A DNA stretch of 64,000 nt from Calothrix membranacea FACHB-236 (GTDB taxonomy: Bacteria > Cyanobacteriota > Cyanobacteriia > Cyanobacteriales > Nostocaceae): the NCBI RefSeq assembly GCF_014696315.1, contig NZ_JACJPX010000026.1:39625-103624 (forward strand), read 5' to 3'. The translations under genes and the position numbers were made by a program. Under the pieces are notes generated by a model. The model was not told where the DNA came from. It saw only the letters and a program-made list of their open reading frames with translations, and ran no database searches. Of the stretch, positions 51,129-60,900 are shown piece by piece (the stretch's first letter is position 1; each line of letters starts with the position of its first letter).

Positions 51129-52691
51129 TTGAAACTAGTTTCTGATCCGGCGATCGCGAAAAAAATTAGTAAGATGCAGCAACGGGTAAAATGGCAAGAC
51201 CCGTTAATTTTAGAACGCGGGATTGACCAAACTCGCTTAGTTCTGGATGATGGTCACGCGGATGATGCGGAGTTTTCGTTTTTGGTTGTGGGTGATAGTG
51301 GTTCCGGGACGCACAAGGGACATGATCCCCAAAGACGGGTGGCGGAATTGATGTTACCCCATCATGATGAATGTCGTTTTATGTTGCATACTGGCGATGT
51401 CATTTATTTGGTGGGGTCGAAGGAGTATTATCAACAAAACTTTATCCAGCCTTACCAGGAGTTTCTTGTCGGGGGAGAACAGCCGAAAAAGATTCCCTAT
51501 GACAAAATGGTTTTCCAGTTGCCGATTTTACCTGTACCGGGAAATCATGATTACTATAATCTGCCAATTTTATTTGGTTTAGCTTCGGTAACTACATTAC
51601 CCATTCGGCGCTTGTTAAAATCGCGACTAGATTTAGATGTGGGTTTGTATGGTTCAGGAACGGGCGAAGCTTATGCTAGGGCATTTTTAGATTATCTCTG
51701 CGCTCTGCAATCTCCTGTAGATTTAGCTAATCATTTAGATAAATATTACACTGCAAATACAGATAGCGGTCGCTGTCTCTCTTACCAGCCTGGAAGCTTT
51801 ACTCGCTTGCCAAATCGCTATTATACGTTTCGCTATGGTGGCATAGATTTCTTTGCTCTGGATTCTAATACATTTAACGATCCACCACCACTGCCTAATA
51901 CTCAAGAAGGCAATAGCGATCGCAGAATTTTAGAGAAACGCCGCACTAGTTTAGAGCAAGAAAAGCAGCAAATTACAGCAACCTCAGCAATGCTAAATCC
52001 CAGCAACCCCAAGGATGCTGAACAATTAGACGATTTACAAGTTAAACTCACCCAAATTGAGGAAATTATTGTTGATATTGAAAAGCAGCTAAACAGTAAC
52101 AAAATAACAGTAACTGATATCGAACAGCTAGACTGGCTCAGGCAAAAGCTAATTGAATCTTGGCACAACAAAGAAGTGCGTGGCAGGATAATTTATTTTC
52201 ACCATCCCCCCTATGTGACTGAAGCGACGAAATGGCAACAAGCGCAAACTTTAGCAGTGCGTACCCGTTTGCGTGGGGTGTTAGATGCAGTAGCAGAAAA
52301 ATTAGGTTCCTTAACTCAGGGCCGTCCTTTAGTTGATTTAGTCATTAACGGTCATGCCCATTGTCTAGAATATCTGCAAACCGCAGACACTGGACACGCT
52401 GATTCCCATATTCCCTGGATTGTTTGCGGTGGTAGTGGTTTTAGTTTGCGTCGCCAACGGGAAGAAGGGCCGGAGGTGCGGGAAATGATGGGAGATGAAG
52501 AGAAATTAGTAGCGCGATCGCAACTGTTTCTAGGACGCAGTGGACAGGGTTCCAACAAACACAGACCTTACTCTTGTCTGCGGATTGATGTCAAAGGCGA
52601 AGGCCAGCCTAAATTTATTGTCCGGCCTTTGGTCGCTGAATGGTATCAGCGACAATGGTGCGATCGCTCAATTGAACCATTTGAAATTTAG
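51129..52691 (+). CDS. Calcineurin-like metallophosphoesterase
   Basis: 520 residues starting at TTG behind a strong Shine-Dalgarno. Metal-binding signatures in order: FLVVGDSGSGTHKG (Asp), LHTGDVIY, PVPGNHDYY, IYFHHPP and NGHAHCLEY. A ~75-residue charged coiled-coil insertion (RRTSLEQEKQQI through DIEKQL) sits inside the domain at about 265-340, which is unusual. No signal peptide is present, so it seems cytoplasmic. Substrate unknown; similar folds hydrolyse phosphomonoesters, diesters or nucleotides. It may be cotranscribed with the lipid kinase. The C-terminal ~60 residues form a short extra beta region. Confidence 0.88.
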   Translation: MKLVSDPAIAKKISKMQQRVKWQDPLILERGIDQTRLVLDDGHADDAEFSFLVVGDSGSGTHKGHDPQRRVAELMLPHHDECRFMLHTGDVIYLVGSKEYYQQNFIQPYQEFLVGGEQPKKIPYDKMVFQLPILPVPGNHDYYNLPILFGLASVTTLPIRRLLKSRLDLDVGLYGSGTGEAYARAFLDYLCALQSPVDLANHLDKYYTANTDSGRCLSYQPGSFTRLPNRYYTFRYGGIDFFALDSNTFNDPPPLPNTQEGNSDRRILEKRRTSLEQEKQQITATSAMLNPSNPKDAEQLDDLQVKLTQIEEIIVDIEKQLNSNKITVTDIEQLDWLRQKLIESWHNKEVRGRIIYFHHPPYVTEATKWQQAQTLAVRTRLRGVLDAVAEKLGSLTQGRPLVDLVINGHAHCLEYLQTADTGHADSHIPWIVCGGSGFSLRRQREEGPEVREMMGDEEKLVARSQLFLGRSGQGSNKHRPYSCLRIDVKGEGQPKFIVRPLVAEWYQRQWCDRSIEPFEI

Positions 52692-52821
52692 CAACTACAA
52701 TCTTTTGGGATATCAAGTTATCTAATCCAAATTGAAAATTTACAATTAAGAAAATTCAACAGCATTTAAATTTTGAATCTGTTGCTATTTTTTTGCAAAT
52801 TTATATTAACTGAAAATATCT

Positions 52822-52855
52822 ACAAAAAAATAAAGATGAGGAAAAAATCCTCATC
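52822..52855 (-). terminator. Terminator of the acidic protein gene
   Basis: Minus strand GATGAGGA-TTTTT-TCCTCATC followed by TTTATTTTTTTG, 53 bases after the stop at 52908. Confidence 0.8.
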
Positions 52856-52907
52856 ATTTAACTTACAGTACCCCTATAAAACTTAGAGAAATGAAACAGC
52901 AATCAGG

Positions 52908-53315
52908 CTATACCATTCCTGGGCCTTTACCGCGAACATCATCCTTATCTGTTAATTGACCTTCCTTATCTTCATTCGCTTCTATAAGTTCTTCTGAACG
53001 GTTAGCGATGTCTTGTTCTACTTCTTGGCGTGCATCACCAGGAGTTTCATAATACATTTCTGGCTCAACTGCATAGTTGTTTAATAAACCTTCTTTATCT
53101 ACAGTGTAGCCATCTGTAGTGCGTATACTGTCGCTCTCAGTTTGGTCATCGGTAGGAGCGCTGGCTTCTCTTTCTTCTGTGGGGAGTGTTTTATATAAGT
53201 CGCCTTCTCTTTCTTTCCGAGCAGCTGTTTCTGCTGGAATAATACCTCTATCATATACATCAGATTCAACGCGATCGGAAGAGTCTATTGCTCTATTAAA
53301 ATCTTTATTACTCAT
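52908..53315 (-). CDS. Acidic, probably disordered protein ending in RGKGPGMV
   Basis: 135 residues, rich in Glu/Asp and polar residues with few hydrophobics (YKTLPTEEREASAPTDDQTE; QEVEQDIANRSEEL). No fold, signal or membrane segment is seen. A central block DGYTVDKEGLLNNYAVEPEM and the C-terminal RGKGPG look like conserved anchors of a family I recall in several bacteria without known function. Composition suggests a hydrophilic, intrinsically disordered protein, possibly stress-related. A long spacer upstream contains its promoter; a terminator follows. Confidence 0.6.
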   Translation of the reverse strand: MSNKDFNRAIDSSDRVESDVYDRGIIPAETAARKEREGDLYKTLPTEEREASAPTDDQTESDSIRTTDGYTVDKEGLLNNYAVEPEMYYETPGDARQEVEQDIANRSEELIEANEDKEGQLTDKDDVRGKGPGMV

Positions 53316-53990
53316 AATTTATGTCCTCGTTAAAACATTTTGTTGATTACTTCTTTGATTAGATTAAGGGTTTAAAAAGGATAAAGATACTATCTTGAGA
53401 AGGGAATTAATTGGCATAAGCAAGTATTTACTCTATCAAAAGATATATCTTGATTGAGAATTTCAGACTTTTTACGGCATCTCACAGCTTTTGAGAAATT
53501 CTTGTATTTTTATATAAATTAAAAAACTATTTGCAATAGATTAACAATCTGTAGGTTATACCAATTCAAAATTAAGAAACTTCGACAGCATCTAGGTTTT
53601 GGGTTTTGAATCTATTGCTCTATTTTGGTGAATTGGTGTTAATAGTAATGTACGCAAATACTTCTGATACCAATTTAAATCATGCCTGTGAAACAGAAAT
53701 ATTTGTCAGAACACAACATTGTTGTACTTGGTTGATTCTTGGTTCAAACTCATTAGCGATTGATTTGTCACTGATAGAAGCCAGTTAAATTGGGGGATTC
53801 TCCCCCAAACCCCCGATTGGGTGACGGTTGCGTCCCCCAAACCCCCTCCAAAATTATTGTTCTGTTTTTTTGTTGAGTAACTAGTACAGCAAGGCGGTAC
53901 TAGTTTTTTGGTTTTTTTAGCAATTAATTTTCTTAATTGAACTGTATTTATACCAATTTGAAAAAGGAATGCGACAGATTGTAGAGGCAA
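53316..53990. other. Gene-free region with dispersed repeats
   Basis: Contains a repeat near 53555-53640 (ATACCAATTCAAAATTAAG, GACAGCAT, TTTTGAATCT, TTGCT) related to 52725-52812, a GGGGGATTCTCCCCCAAACCCCC hairpin (53793), and the CTAGTAC palindrome at 53879. No credible ORF. Confidence 0.5.
53879..53912 (+). terminator. Terminator-like palindrome AACTAGTAC...GTACTAGTT
   Basis: Perfect 9-bp arms around AGCAAGGCG, followed by TTTTTGG and more T. No gene stops just upstream on the plus strand. Fragments CTAGTACCGCAAGGCGG (33799) and TGTACTAG (33927, 34114) suggest a dispersed repeat rather than a gene terminator. Confidence 0.5.
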
Positions 53991-54203
53991 GGCAATCGCC
54001 ACCTGTGTCAACTTAATATGAAACCCTCTTGGTTACAAGGTTTTTGCCCTCACCCCCAACCCCTTTCCCACCAGGAGAGGGGAGCAAGAAATTTAATTCC
54101 CCTTCTCCTGCGGGAGAAGGGGTTAGGGGATGAGGGCGAGGGTTTTTGTACAACGCCCGCCCTATATCGCTTTTAGCTTAAGTTGACACGTATGGGCATT
54201 GCC
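53991..54203. mobile_element. MITE-like element, copy B (inverted)
   Basis: Core GTGTCAACTTAA ... TTAAGTTGACAC (54005-54189), an inverted homologue of 38981-39165, including GGGCGGGCGTTGTACAAA and the CCCCTTCTCC hairpin. The outer flanks GGCAATCGCC and GGGCATTGCC are themselves complementary, as though the core had inserted into a GGCAAGGCAATGCC palindrome like that at 62774. Confidence 0.85.
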
Positions 54204-54541
54204 TGCCCTATAGAATATATTGATATGTCGCTTATTGGTTGATTCTTGCTTCAAACTCCTATTATTTATATTTTAAAAATAAAATACAAATCCTATAAAA
54301 ATAACAAATCATAGGATCAGCAATGCTCATCCTATGATCTACAAAGAATTATTTTAGAGTAGGTACGTACTACCAGATCTTTCGTTGCAACCCTGATAAT
54401 AGCTAGTACAAAAAGGCTGAAGTATGAAATAAATAAGCCTGTATAGTCAGCCGTTGGGTGATATAGGATGGGTTATTGATTGACGCAGTTTTGTACTACT
54501 GCTTACCCTACTGTTGACTCGGCACTGTGGTAATGTGGTAC
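54204..54541. other. Intergenic region with a dispersed repeat
   Basis: No gene. A copy of the GCTGAAGTATGAAATAAAT repeat lies at 54408-54463 (partner at 34027). Confidence 0.5.
54408..54463. repeat. Dispersed ~55-bp repeat, copy 2
   Basis: GCTGAAGTATGAAATAAAT then GTATAGTCAGCC; same orientation as 34027-34082. Confidence 0.7.
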
Positions 54542-54976
54542 TTACTTACCCAAAATCTGTGCTTTAAACTGATTAATTTCCCCAACTAATTCTTGTCGAG
54601 TGTTGGCTTTGAGTAGATAACGGAAGGTTAACCAGCCTGTATAACCAATGCCAATCAACTCAAAAGTTGGTGCTATTAAAGGAATACTATTGAGTGCAGA
54701 CAGGATTGCTAATACTACTTTGAGTGTGACAATCGCTGACAAAATTAAAATGATGGTCACCAAAGGCTGCTGGTATTGCTGATAAAAGCTGCCTAAATAT
54801 TCTGGCAAATTTGCCAAAAAATCAGAAACATTGCTCAAAATTTCCTGCAATTCTGAATTAGAATTTTTAGCAGGAGGTAGCTTTGGTAAGTTTTGATTGT
54901 CTGCACCTGTAAGAGCTATTGCCCCTTCTGCTGAGTTAGAATTGGCTACTTCAATTGGCTGTTCTTGGGTTTCCAT
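54542..54976 (-). CDS. curT: CAAD/CURT1-type thylakoid curvature protein
   Basis: 144 residues. A polar N-terminus (~1-65) leads to an amphipathic helix (LSNVSDFLANLPEYLGSFYQ), two membrane helices (VTIILILSAIVTLKVVLAIL and LIAPTFELIGIGYTGWLTFR) and a C-terminal amphipathic helix with RQELVGEINQF. This is the CAAD domain, known as an appendage of some cyanobacterial aminoacyl-tRNA synthetases and as the stand-alone CURT1/CurT protein that bends thylakoid membranes. With no synthetase domain, the CurT role is the better call. Located in the thylakoid or plasma membrane. Monocistronic, minus strand. Confidence 0.87.
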   Translation of the reverse strand: METQEQPIEVANSNSAEGAIALTGADNQNLPKLPPAKNSNSELQEILSNVSDFLANLPEYLGSFYQQYQQPLVTIILILSAIVTLKVVLAILSALNSIPLIAPTFELIGIGYTGWLTFRYLLKANTRQELVGEINQFKAQILGK

Positions 54977-55407
54977 AAGTTTTATATGTTCGGTAACACA
55001 ACAGTTTTTATAGGTGATGGAGCTTCACTCATAATAATAGTACTGATTGAAACATATAGCGTTTCTCAGTTTGGTGAAGTACGAAATTACCCCTCCCCAA
55101 CCCTCCCCTTGGTAAGGGGAGGGTGCGCGATAGCGCGGGTGGGGTGTATTTAATTTGCTTGGGAATTGCTATAATTACTTAAGTTTTTAGCCAAAAGTCT
55201 ATAATCAAGGAAAAATTTTCTTTGATTATAGACTATTAAACCTGTAATTTAGATTTTGAGGTTCTGTGCATTGCACCCTGTTTAGGAAAGTGAATTAGTT
55301 TGTAGTCATAACTTCAGTTGTGCAAGATTAAAGCGCTAAAGTGCTAACTACAAACTAGTTAAATTCATTTGGGCGATTGATGAATCCAGCTGCCGATGGA
55401 TAATTTA
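54977..55407. other. Intergenic region with palindromes
   Basis: No gene. It holds a CCTCCCCTTGGTAAGGGGAGG hairpin with GCGCGATAGCGC (55090-55145) and a 39-bp near-perfect palindrome at 55196-55234. Confidence 0.55.
55196..55234 (-). terminator. 39-bp palindrome, possible terminator of the BON gene
   Basis: AGTCTATAATCAA / TTGATTATAGACT with an inner GAAAA-TTTTC, so almost the whole element pairs. On the minus strand it is followed by TTTTGGC; it is 170 bases after the BON gene stop. It could equally be an operator. Confidence 0.5.
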
Positions 55408-55869
55408 TTATTGCTTAGGTGGAGCAACTGCGGCTTTAACTACTACTTTTGTGACACCTTTAATTTCTTTTGACAAAGGTTCAATCTTAGCTAACTGTTG
55501 CTGATTGTTAACAGTTCCGCCAACAGTCACAGTACCATCTTCTGCGGCTTCAACTGTTAAAGCACCATCGGGGATATTAGCCTCTAATTTAGAGCGAACT
55601 TCACTGGCTAGGTCGCCTGTTGCTCTTTCTGCATCGCCGCCAGTGGCGTTATTGCGTTGTTCACGGGCGCGAATATCAGCGTTTAACTGTCTGCGACGAG
55701 TTTCGCTTTGAGCATCTTGTTGAGCCGCTTCTGTAGCTTGTGCGCTTGGTGTTTCTACAGCTTCGTTAGGATTAGCAGGAGCAGATTGACTAGTTTTGGC
55801 ACCATTATCACAAGCAACAGCACCAAACATTAGAAGACTGCCAATTAAGAACGGCGTTAGCTTTTTCAT
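55408..55869 (-). CDS. BON-domain lipoprotein
   Basis: 153 residues. Lipobox FGAVAC with Cys20 after a hydrophobic signal (MKKLTPFLIGSLL), so it should be lipid-anchored on the periplasmic side. A low-complexity Ala/Gln/Glu linker (~22-80) precedes a BON domain (LASEVRSKLEANIPDGALTV, VTVGGTVNNQQQLAKIEPL, GVTKVVVKA). BON domains bind membranes or ligands in envelope-stress proteins of the OsmY type. The gene is next to a stress-type Gly-zipper protein on the same strand, consistent with a stress role, which is inference. Confidence 0.88.
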   Translation of the reverse strand: MKKLTPFLIGSLLMFGAVACDNGAKTSQSAPANPNEAVETPSAQATEAAQQDAQSETRRRQLNADIRAREQRNNATGGDAERATGDLASEVRSKLEANIPDGALTVEAAEDGTVTVGGTVNNQQQLAKIEPLSKEIKGVTKVVVKAAVAPPKQ

Positions 55870-56004
55870 TTGTTTACTCTTGGTATCAAAAAGGTAAATT
55901 GTGCTGATGTGTGGGAGGGAAAAGGCAGGGGGAAAGGTGAAGGGGGAATGGCATTTCTTTTACCTATTCCCCTTTAACCCTTTTCCCTTTTATGGGAGGC
56001 GCGA

Positions 56005-57288
56005 TTATAGGGTTTCGTCACGGCGGTCAATGATGACTACAGCAGGCTCGTCTGTAGCACCATGACTTACATAATTGGGGTGAGTATGATCAACGACTGC
56101 TCTATCTTGGTGGTGGTGAGTTCTGTCTATGTCGGTAGCGTCGTATACAGCCCATTCTTCGATACCTCTGCGGCGAAGAATATTTTCAGCTTGATGGATT
56201 TCTGATTCTGTACCATCAACCATGACTATATAATCGCCTTTATTGAAGCGATCGCTATAAACTCGCGCCCGGTTTTCGGGAATTCCTAAACCGACGAGTC
56301 CACCTGTAATTCCACCTGCAGCTGCACCAATTGCGCCACCTGTGACTGTTGTAGCTAAGGCTGTGGCTGCTGCACCACCTGCAATTACGGGGCCGACTCC
56401 AGGAATGGCTAATGCACCTAGACCGACTAATAAGCCACCCAAACCACCCAATGCTGCGCCTGTAGCTGCACCTGCTTTGGCACCTTCATCGGCTTTATTA
56501 CCAGTGCCAACATTTCTATCTACACCAGTGTTCACACCCGCGATGCGATCGCCATCGTTGTGTTTAGCAATGATCGAGACTCGGCTCATGGGGAAACCTG
56601 CATCACGTAATTCTGTGAGTGCGGCTTCTGCATCGCGGTGATGAGCAAATACACCTATCGCCCGTCTGTTGGCGCGAACATCTCTATTAGTACCTACAGC
56701 ACCGACAGGCGCAACAGGAGTAACGCGATCGTTAGCTACATTTTCGCTAGCAGGGCGATCAAAAACATTGAACTCATCAATATTCCAGCGTCTGAGAATT
56801 TGTTCGGCTCTAGCAATTTCTGCGTCTGTACCATCAATAATAACTAGATAGCCGCCACGCTCTACGCGTTCGTTGTAAACTCTGGCTCTTTCTTCGGGAA
56901 TTCCTAAGCCGATTAATCCCCCAAGTAAGCTACCTGCGGCTGCACCAATTGCACCACCTGCAACGGTTGTGGCTAAAGCTGTGGCGGCTGCACCAGCCAG
57001 CATGATGGGGCCAATTCCAGGGATGGCTAGAGTACCAAGACCTACCAACAAGCCAGTTAAACCGCCCAAAGCACCACCGGAAACTGCGCCGATTGTTGCA
57101 CCTTCATCGGATTTATCGCCAATTTTTTCTGTAACAGGGGTTCCTGCAATATCACCGTGGCGATCGCCATCTCTGGCGATGACAGAAACTTTATCCATTG
57201 CTATGCCAGAATTGCTTAAATCTCGCAGTGCTTGTTCTGTATCATGACGATTATGAAATACACCTATAGCTCTTCTAACTACAGCCAT
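56005..57288 (-). CDS. Tandemly duplicated general-stress protein 17M-like Gly-zipper protein
   Basis: 427 residues made of two ~200-residue copies. Each has a YflT/GSP17M-type alpha-beta start (RRAIGVFHNRHDTEQALRDL; RRAIGVFAHHRDAEAALTEL), a long Gly/Ala-rich hydrophobic zipper (GGLTGLLVGLGTLAIPGIGP; GGLGGLLVGLGALAIPGVGP), then a second alpha-beta piece (GYLVIIDGTDAEI; DYIVMVDGTESEI). The Gly-zippers could insert into membranes. A His-rich tail follows (DRTHHHQD). The start is supported by GGGAG 6 bases upstream. Related proteins respond to osmotic or light stress; the function is unknown. Confidence 0.82.
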   Translation of the reverse strand: MAVVRRAIGVFHNRHDTEQALRDLSNSGIAMDKVSVIARDGDRHGDIAGTPVTEKIGDKSDEGATIGAVSGGALGGLTGLLVGLGTLAIPGIGPIMLAGAAATALATTVAGGAIGAAAGSLLGGLIGLGIPEERARVYNERVERGGYLVIIDGTDAEIARAEQILRRWNIDEFNVFDRPASENVANDRVTPVAPVGAVGTNRDVRANRRAIGVFAHHRDAEAALTELRDAGFPMSRVSIIAKHNDGDRIAGVNTGVDRNVGTGNKADEGAKAGAATGAALGGLGGLLVGLGALAIPGVGPVIAGGAAATALATTVTGGAIGAAAGGITGGLVGLGIPENRARVYSDRFNKGDYIVMVDGTESEIHQAENILRRRGIEEWAVYDATDIDRTHHHQDRAVVDHTHPNYVSHGATDEPAVVIIDRRDETL

Positions 57289-57952
57289 TGTTTTCTCCCA
57301 ATAAGAAAATTACTTAAACAACAAAATTATTAAGCTCAGCTAATGACTATTTAGGCTTTTTTAAAATTGCTTTTCATCAATCATTTGGGAGAAATTATTC
57401 CTCTATCATTGGAGATAGATTTTTAAAATAAGCAAAATTTATCTCTAATATATTGCTTTCTATGCAAGGATTTTCGCATTCACGTTTATGTAAAATACAG
57501 CATTTTTTTGCTAGGTCAATTTATTTTTATTACTGCTTCAATATGGCACTTTAGTATTTCCTTGCATAAATTTTAATAATTTTATTTTTATATAAATGAA
57601 ACAAAAGTTCACATAAAAATTTGTTTTTGATGGTAGCAATTCACCAAACTATTTCCAGCATTAAATTTTAATGTTATATATACTTATTCAATGGGAAATA
57701 CTACTTTTGACCAATATATTTATTACTTAGGAAAGTGTAGGCCTGTAGAACTACTATCTACACTGATAACTAAGCCATTTCCTCTAACAGCGATTTAATA
57801 TTTGGTAAACCGCAGGTTAGGCATTATCTATAAATTAAGTTGGCGAAGAAATAGTACACAATTGCCTACCTGACAAAAGCGTTAATTTTAATTAATGAAT
57901 CGATGTTTTAGAGAAATGGCATTGAACCATCGAACGTAAGAGAGAAAATACT
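57289..57952. other. Long divergent intergenic region
   Basis: AT-rich. No gene, clear repeat or recognisable operator was seen. It presumably carries promoters for the stress protein and the 1049-residue membrane protein. Confidence 0.5.
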
Positions 57953-60900
57953 ATGTTTCAAAGTTTTGAAACTATGTTGAGATGGGGCTGGCTACCTTTA
58001 GGCATAACAAGCACAGATAGCATACCAGAAGTTATCAGTCCAGAAAGAGTGTCACTTGTCTTTTCAAGTCCTAAATTTTTAGTGGCATTTTTGGCTGGTA
58101 CTTTGATGGCTTTAGCCTTTCAATTATTGCTAACAAATTTTTCTGTAGCTGTAGGGATTTCATCTTGGGATGCAGATGATGACGATAGCTCAGGTAGTTT
58201 AGGCCATTCAATTCGCAAAGTAGAAGCGAAAGTAGGTTTGTGGGCATTAGTTTCTGCTAGTATCGCCTTATTTATTGCTTGTTTTCTAGCAGTAAAACTG
58301 AGTTTAATTCAAAGTGCCCTTTTTGGAGCCATCATTGGTGTAGTTATTTGGTCTACCTTTTTCTCATTGGTAGTTTGGTTTGGCTCATCAGCAATCGGTT
58401 CTTTAATTGGTTCTCTCGCCTCCACCTTTACTACTGGTTTGCAAACCCTAACGGGTACAGCAACCGCTGGTATTGGTGCAAATATGGCGCAAAGACAAAT
58501 GGTTTCTACTGCTGAGGAAATCACTGCTGCTGTGCGGCGAGAATTAACTTCGGGTTTTGACCCTGATAGTATTAAGAATACACTGCAAAGTTCCTTAAGT
58601 TCTCTGCAAATACCAAACCTAGATTTAAAAGATATTCGCTCGCAATTTGATAAAATCTTGAGTGATGTTGATTTTGGCGGCATCGCTAATAGTGATGTGC
58701 TACGCAATGTCAATCGGCAAACATTTGTGGATTTAATTAGCAGTCGCACAAAGTTATCTTCTGGCGATATCAATAAAATTGCTGACCAATTGCAAGCTGC
58801 TTGGACACAAGCATCATCGCGAAAAAATCCCACAGAGCAAGTAATTAATTTGCTGAAATCGGCTACCCCTGAAGAATTAAATTCTGAAAAATTAGGCGAA
58901 CGACTTCAGGAATTAGTGACAGTTGGTGGAAATGGTAGCGGTAATGGCAATGGTAGCAATGGTGTATTGAAGCAAGCGGCTCAATATGGCGTAGGTGCTG
59001 CTATTCCCGCAGTGTTGGATCGGGTAGACTTCTCTAATGTAGATATCGGCAAAATTACCAATCAGTTACAAAAACTGAAAGATAAAGTTCAAGATATCGA
59101 CGTTGAGAAAATTACCCACGAACTGCAAAGTTTTACCGATAAAACTACTGAACAAATAACTGAGAAATTGCCTGAATCCAACCGCAATAATATTAAAGCG
59201 GATGTGGAAGATTACATTTCCAATTCTTTCCCTTGGCATTTTAATCGCCTGACTATCAAAGATGAATTCCAAGAAATCATCTACGATTCACAAGCCGATC
59301 CTGCAACTACACGCCGAGAGTTGGAAGAAATCAATGAAGATTATATTACCAACTTGTTAAGGCGGCGAGATGATTTGAGTGAAGCTAGAATCAAAGAAAT
59401 TTCTCAGCAGTTAGAAAGCATTCGCCAAGAAGTTTTAGCAACTGTCCAACAGTCAAGCACCCAAGATAAATGGCAAGATGTGCGTAGTCATTTGGAAAAT
59501 TATCTGCGTTCAACTGGGAAAGAAGAACTCAAACCTGAAAATCTTGAGCGTAATTTCAAAGAGATACTCGAAGATCCGCAAGTTGGATTTGCAGAGTTGA
59601 GCGATCGCTTTTCGCAATTTGACCGCGATACCTTTGTACAATTTCTCAAGCAGCGTCAAGATATTGACGATGAGCAGATCAATAATATTATTGGTCAACT
59701 GGAAAGCACTCGCGATTCTATTTTGAATAGTGCGAGAGAATTGCAAGACCAAGCACAAGCAAAAACAGCGGAACTGCGCCAACGAGTAGAAGACTATCTG
59801 CGGAATACGAATAAGGATGAACTGAATCCTGACGGTATCAAGCGCGATTTTGGAACTTTACTCGAAGACCCACAAGCGGGATTTGCAGCTTTAAGAGAAC
59901 GTCTCTCGCAATTTGACCGTGATACATTTGTGCAACTGCTTTCTCAGCGTCAAGATTTGAGCGAAGACCAAGTTAATCAAATTATCGATCAGCTAGAAGG
60001 TGTCAGAGATAATATCTTGCAAGCACCCCAAGCAGTTGCAGATAAAGCCAAAGAACAATACGAACAAACTAGCACCAAAATTGCCGAATATCTCCGCAAT
60101 ACCAATTTGGAAGAACTCAACCCCGAAGGTATTAGAAAAGATTTAGAAACTTTACTAGCCGATCCACAACAAGGTGCTGTGGCGTTACGCGATCGCCTTT
60201 CGCACTTTGACCGTGATACCCTGGTACAACTCCTGAGTCAACGGGAAGGTTTAAGCGAAGAACAAATTAATCGCACTATCGACCAATTCCAAGAAGCGAT
60301 TAATAGTATAGTCAAAGCACCACGACGCTTGGTCAAGCGCACCAGCCAACGGGTGATAGATTTTGAAAAGACTCTGGAAAATTACCTGCGTCACACTAAC
60401 AAGGAAGAACTCAATCCAGATAGTATCAAGCGTGATTTGCAATTACTGTTGCAAGATCCAAGATTGGGTATTGGAAATTTAGCTGAACGCTTATCCAGAT
60501 TCGACCGTTCGACAATTGTAGCGTTGCTATCTCAACGAGAAGATATTTCCGAAGAAGAAGCCAACCGCATTGTTGATCAAATCTTGTCGATTAGCGAATC
60601 CCTAGGGAAGCAATATCAGCAGATTCAGCAAAAAGTACAATCAGTCATCGATGGAGTTTTTGACAGAGTCCGTAACTATCTCAACTCCTTGGATCGTCCT
60701 GAACTTAACTACGAAAGTATTCAACAAGACTTTGCTAAAGTCTTTGACGATCCACAAGCTGGATTTGAAGCCTTACGCGATCGCCTCAGCCATTTTGATC
60801 GCGATACATTAGTAGCGCTAATCAGTTCGCGTTCCGATATTTCCGAAGAAGACGCTAACCGTGTCATCGACCAAATCGAAGCCGCACGCGATCGCGTCTT

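Noticed and set aside
53606..54011. Short ORFs around the CTAGTAC palindrome
   Set aside because: Composed of dispersed repeats with no ribosome sites or coding character.
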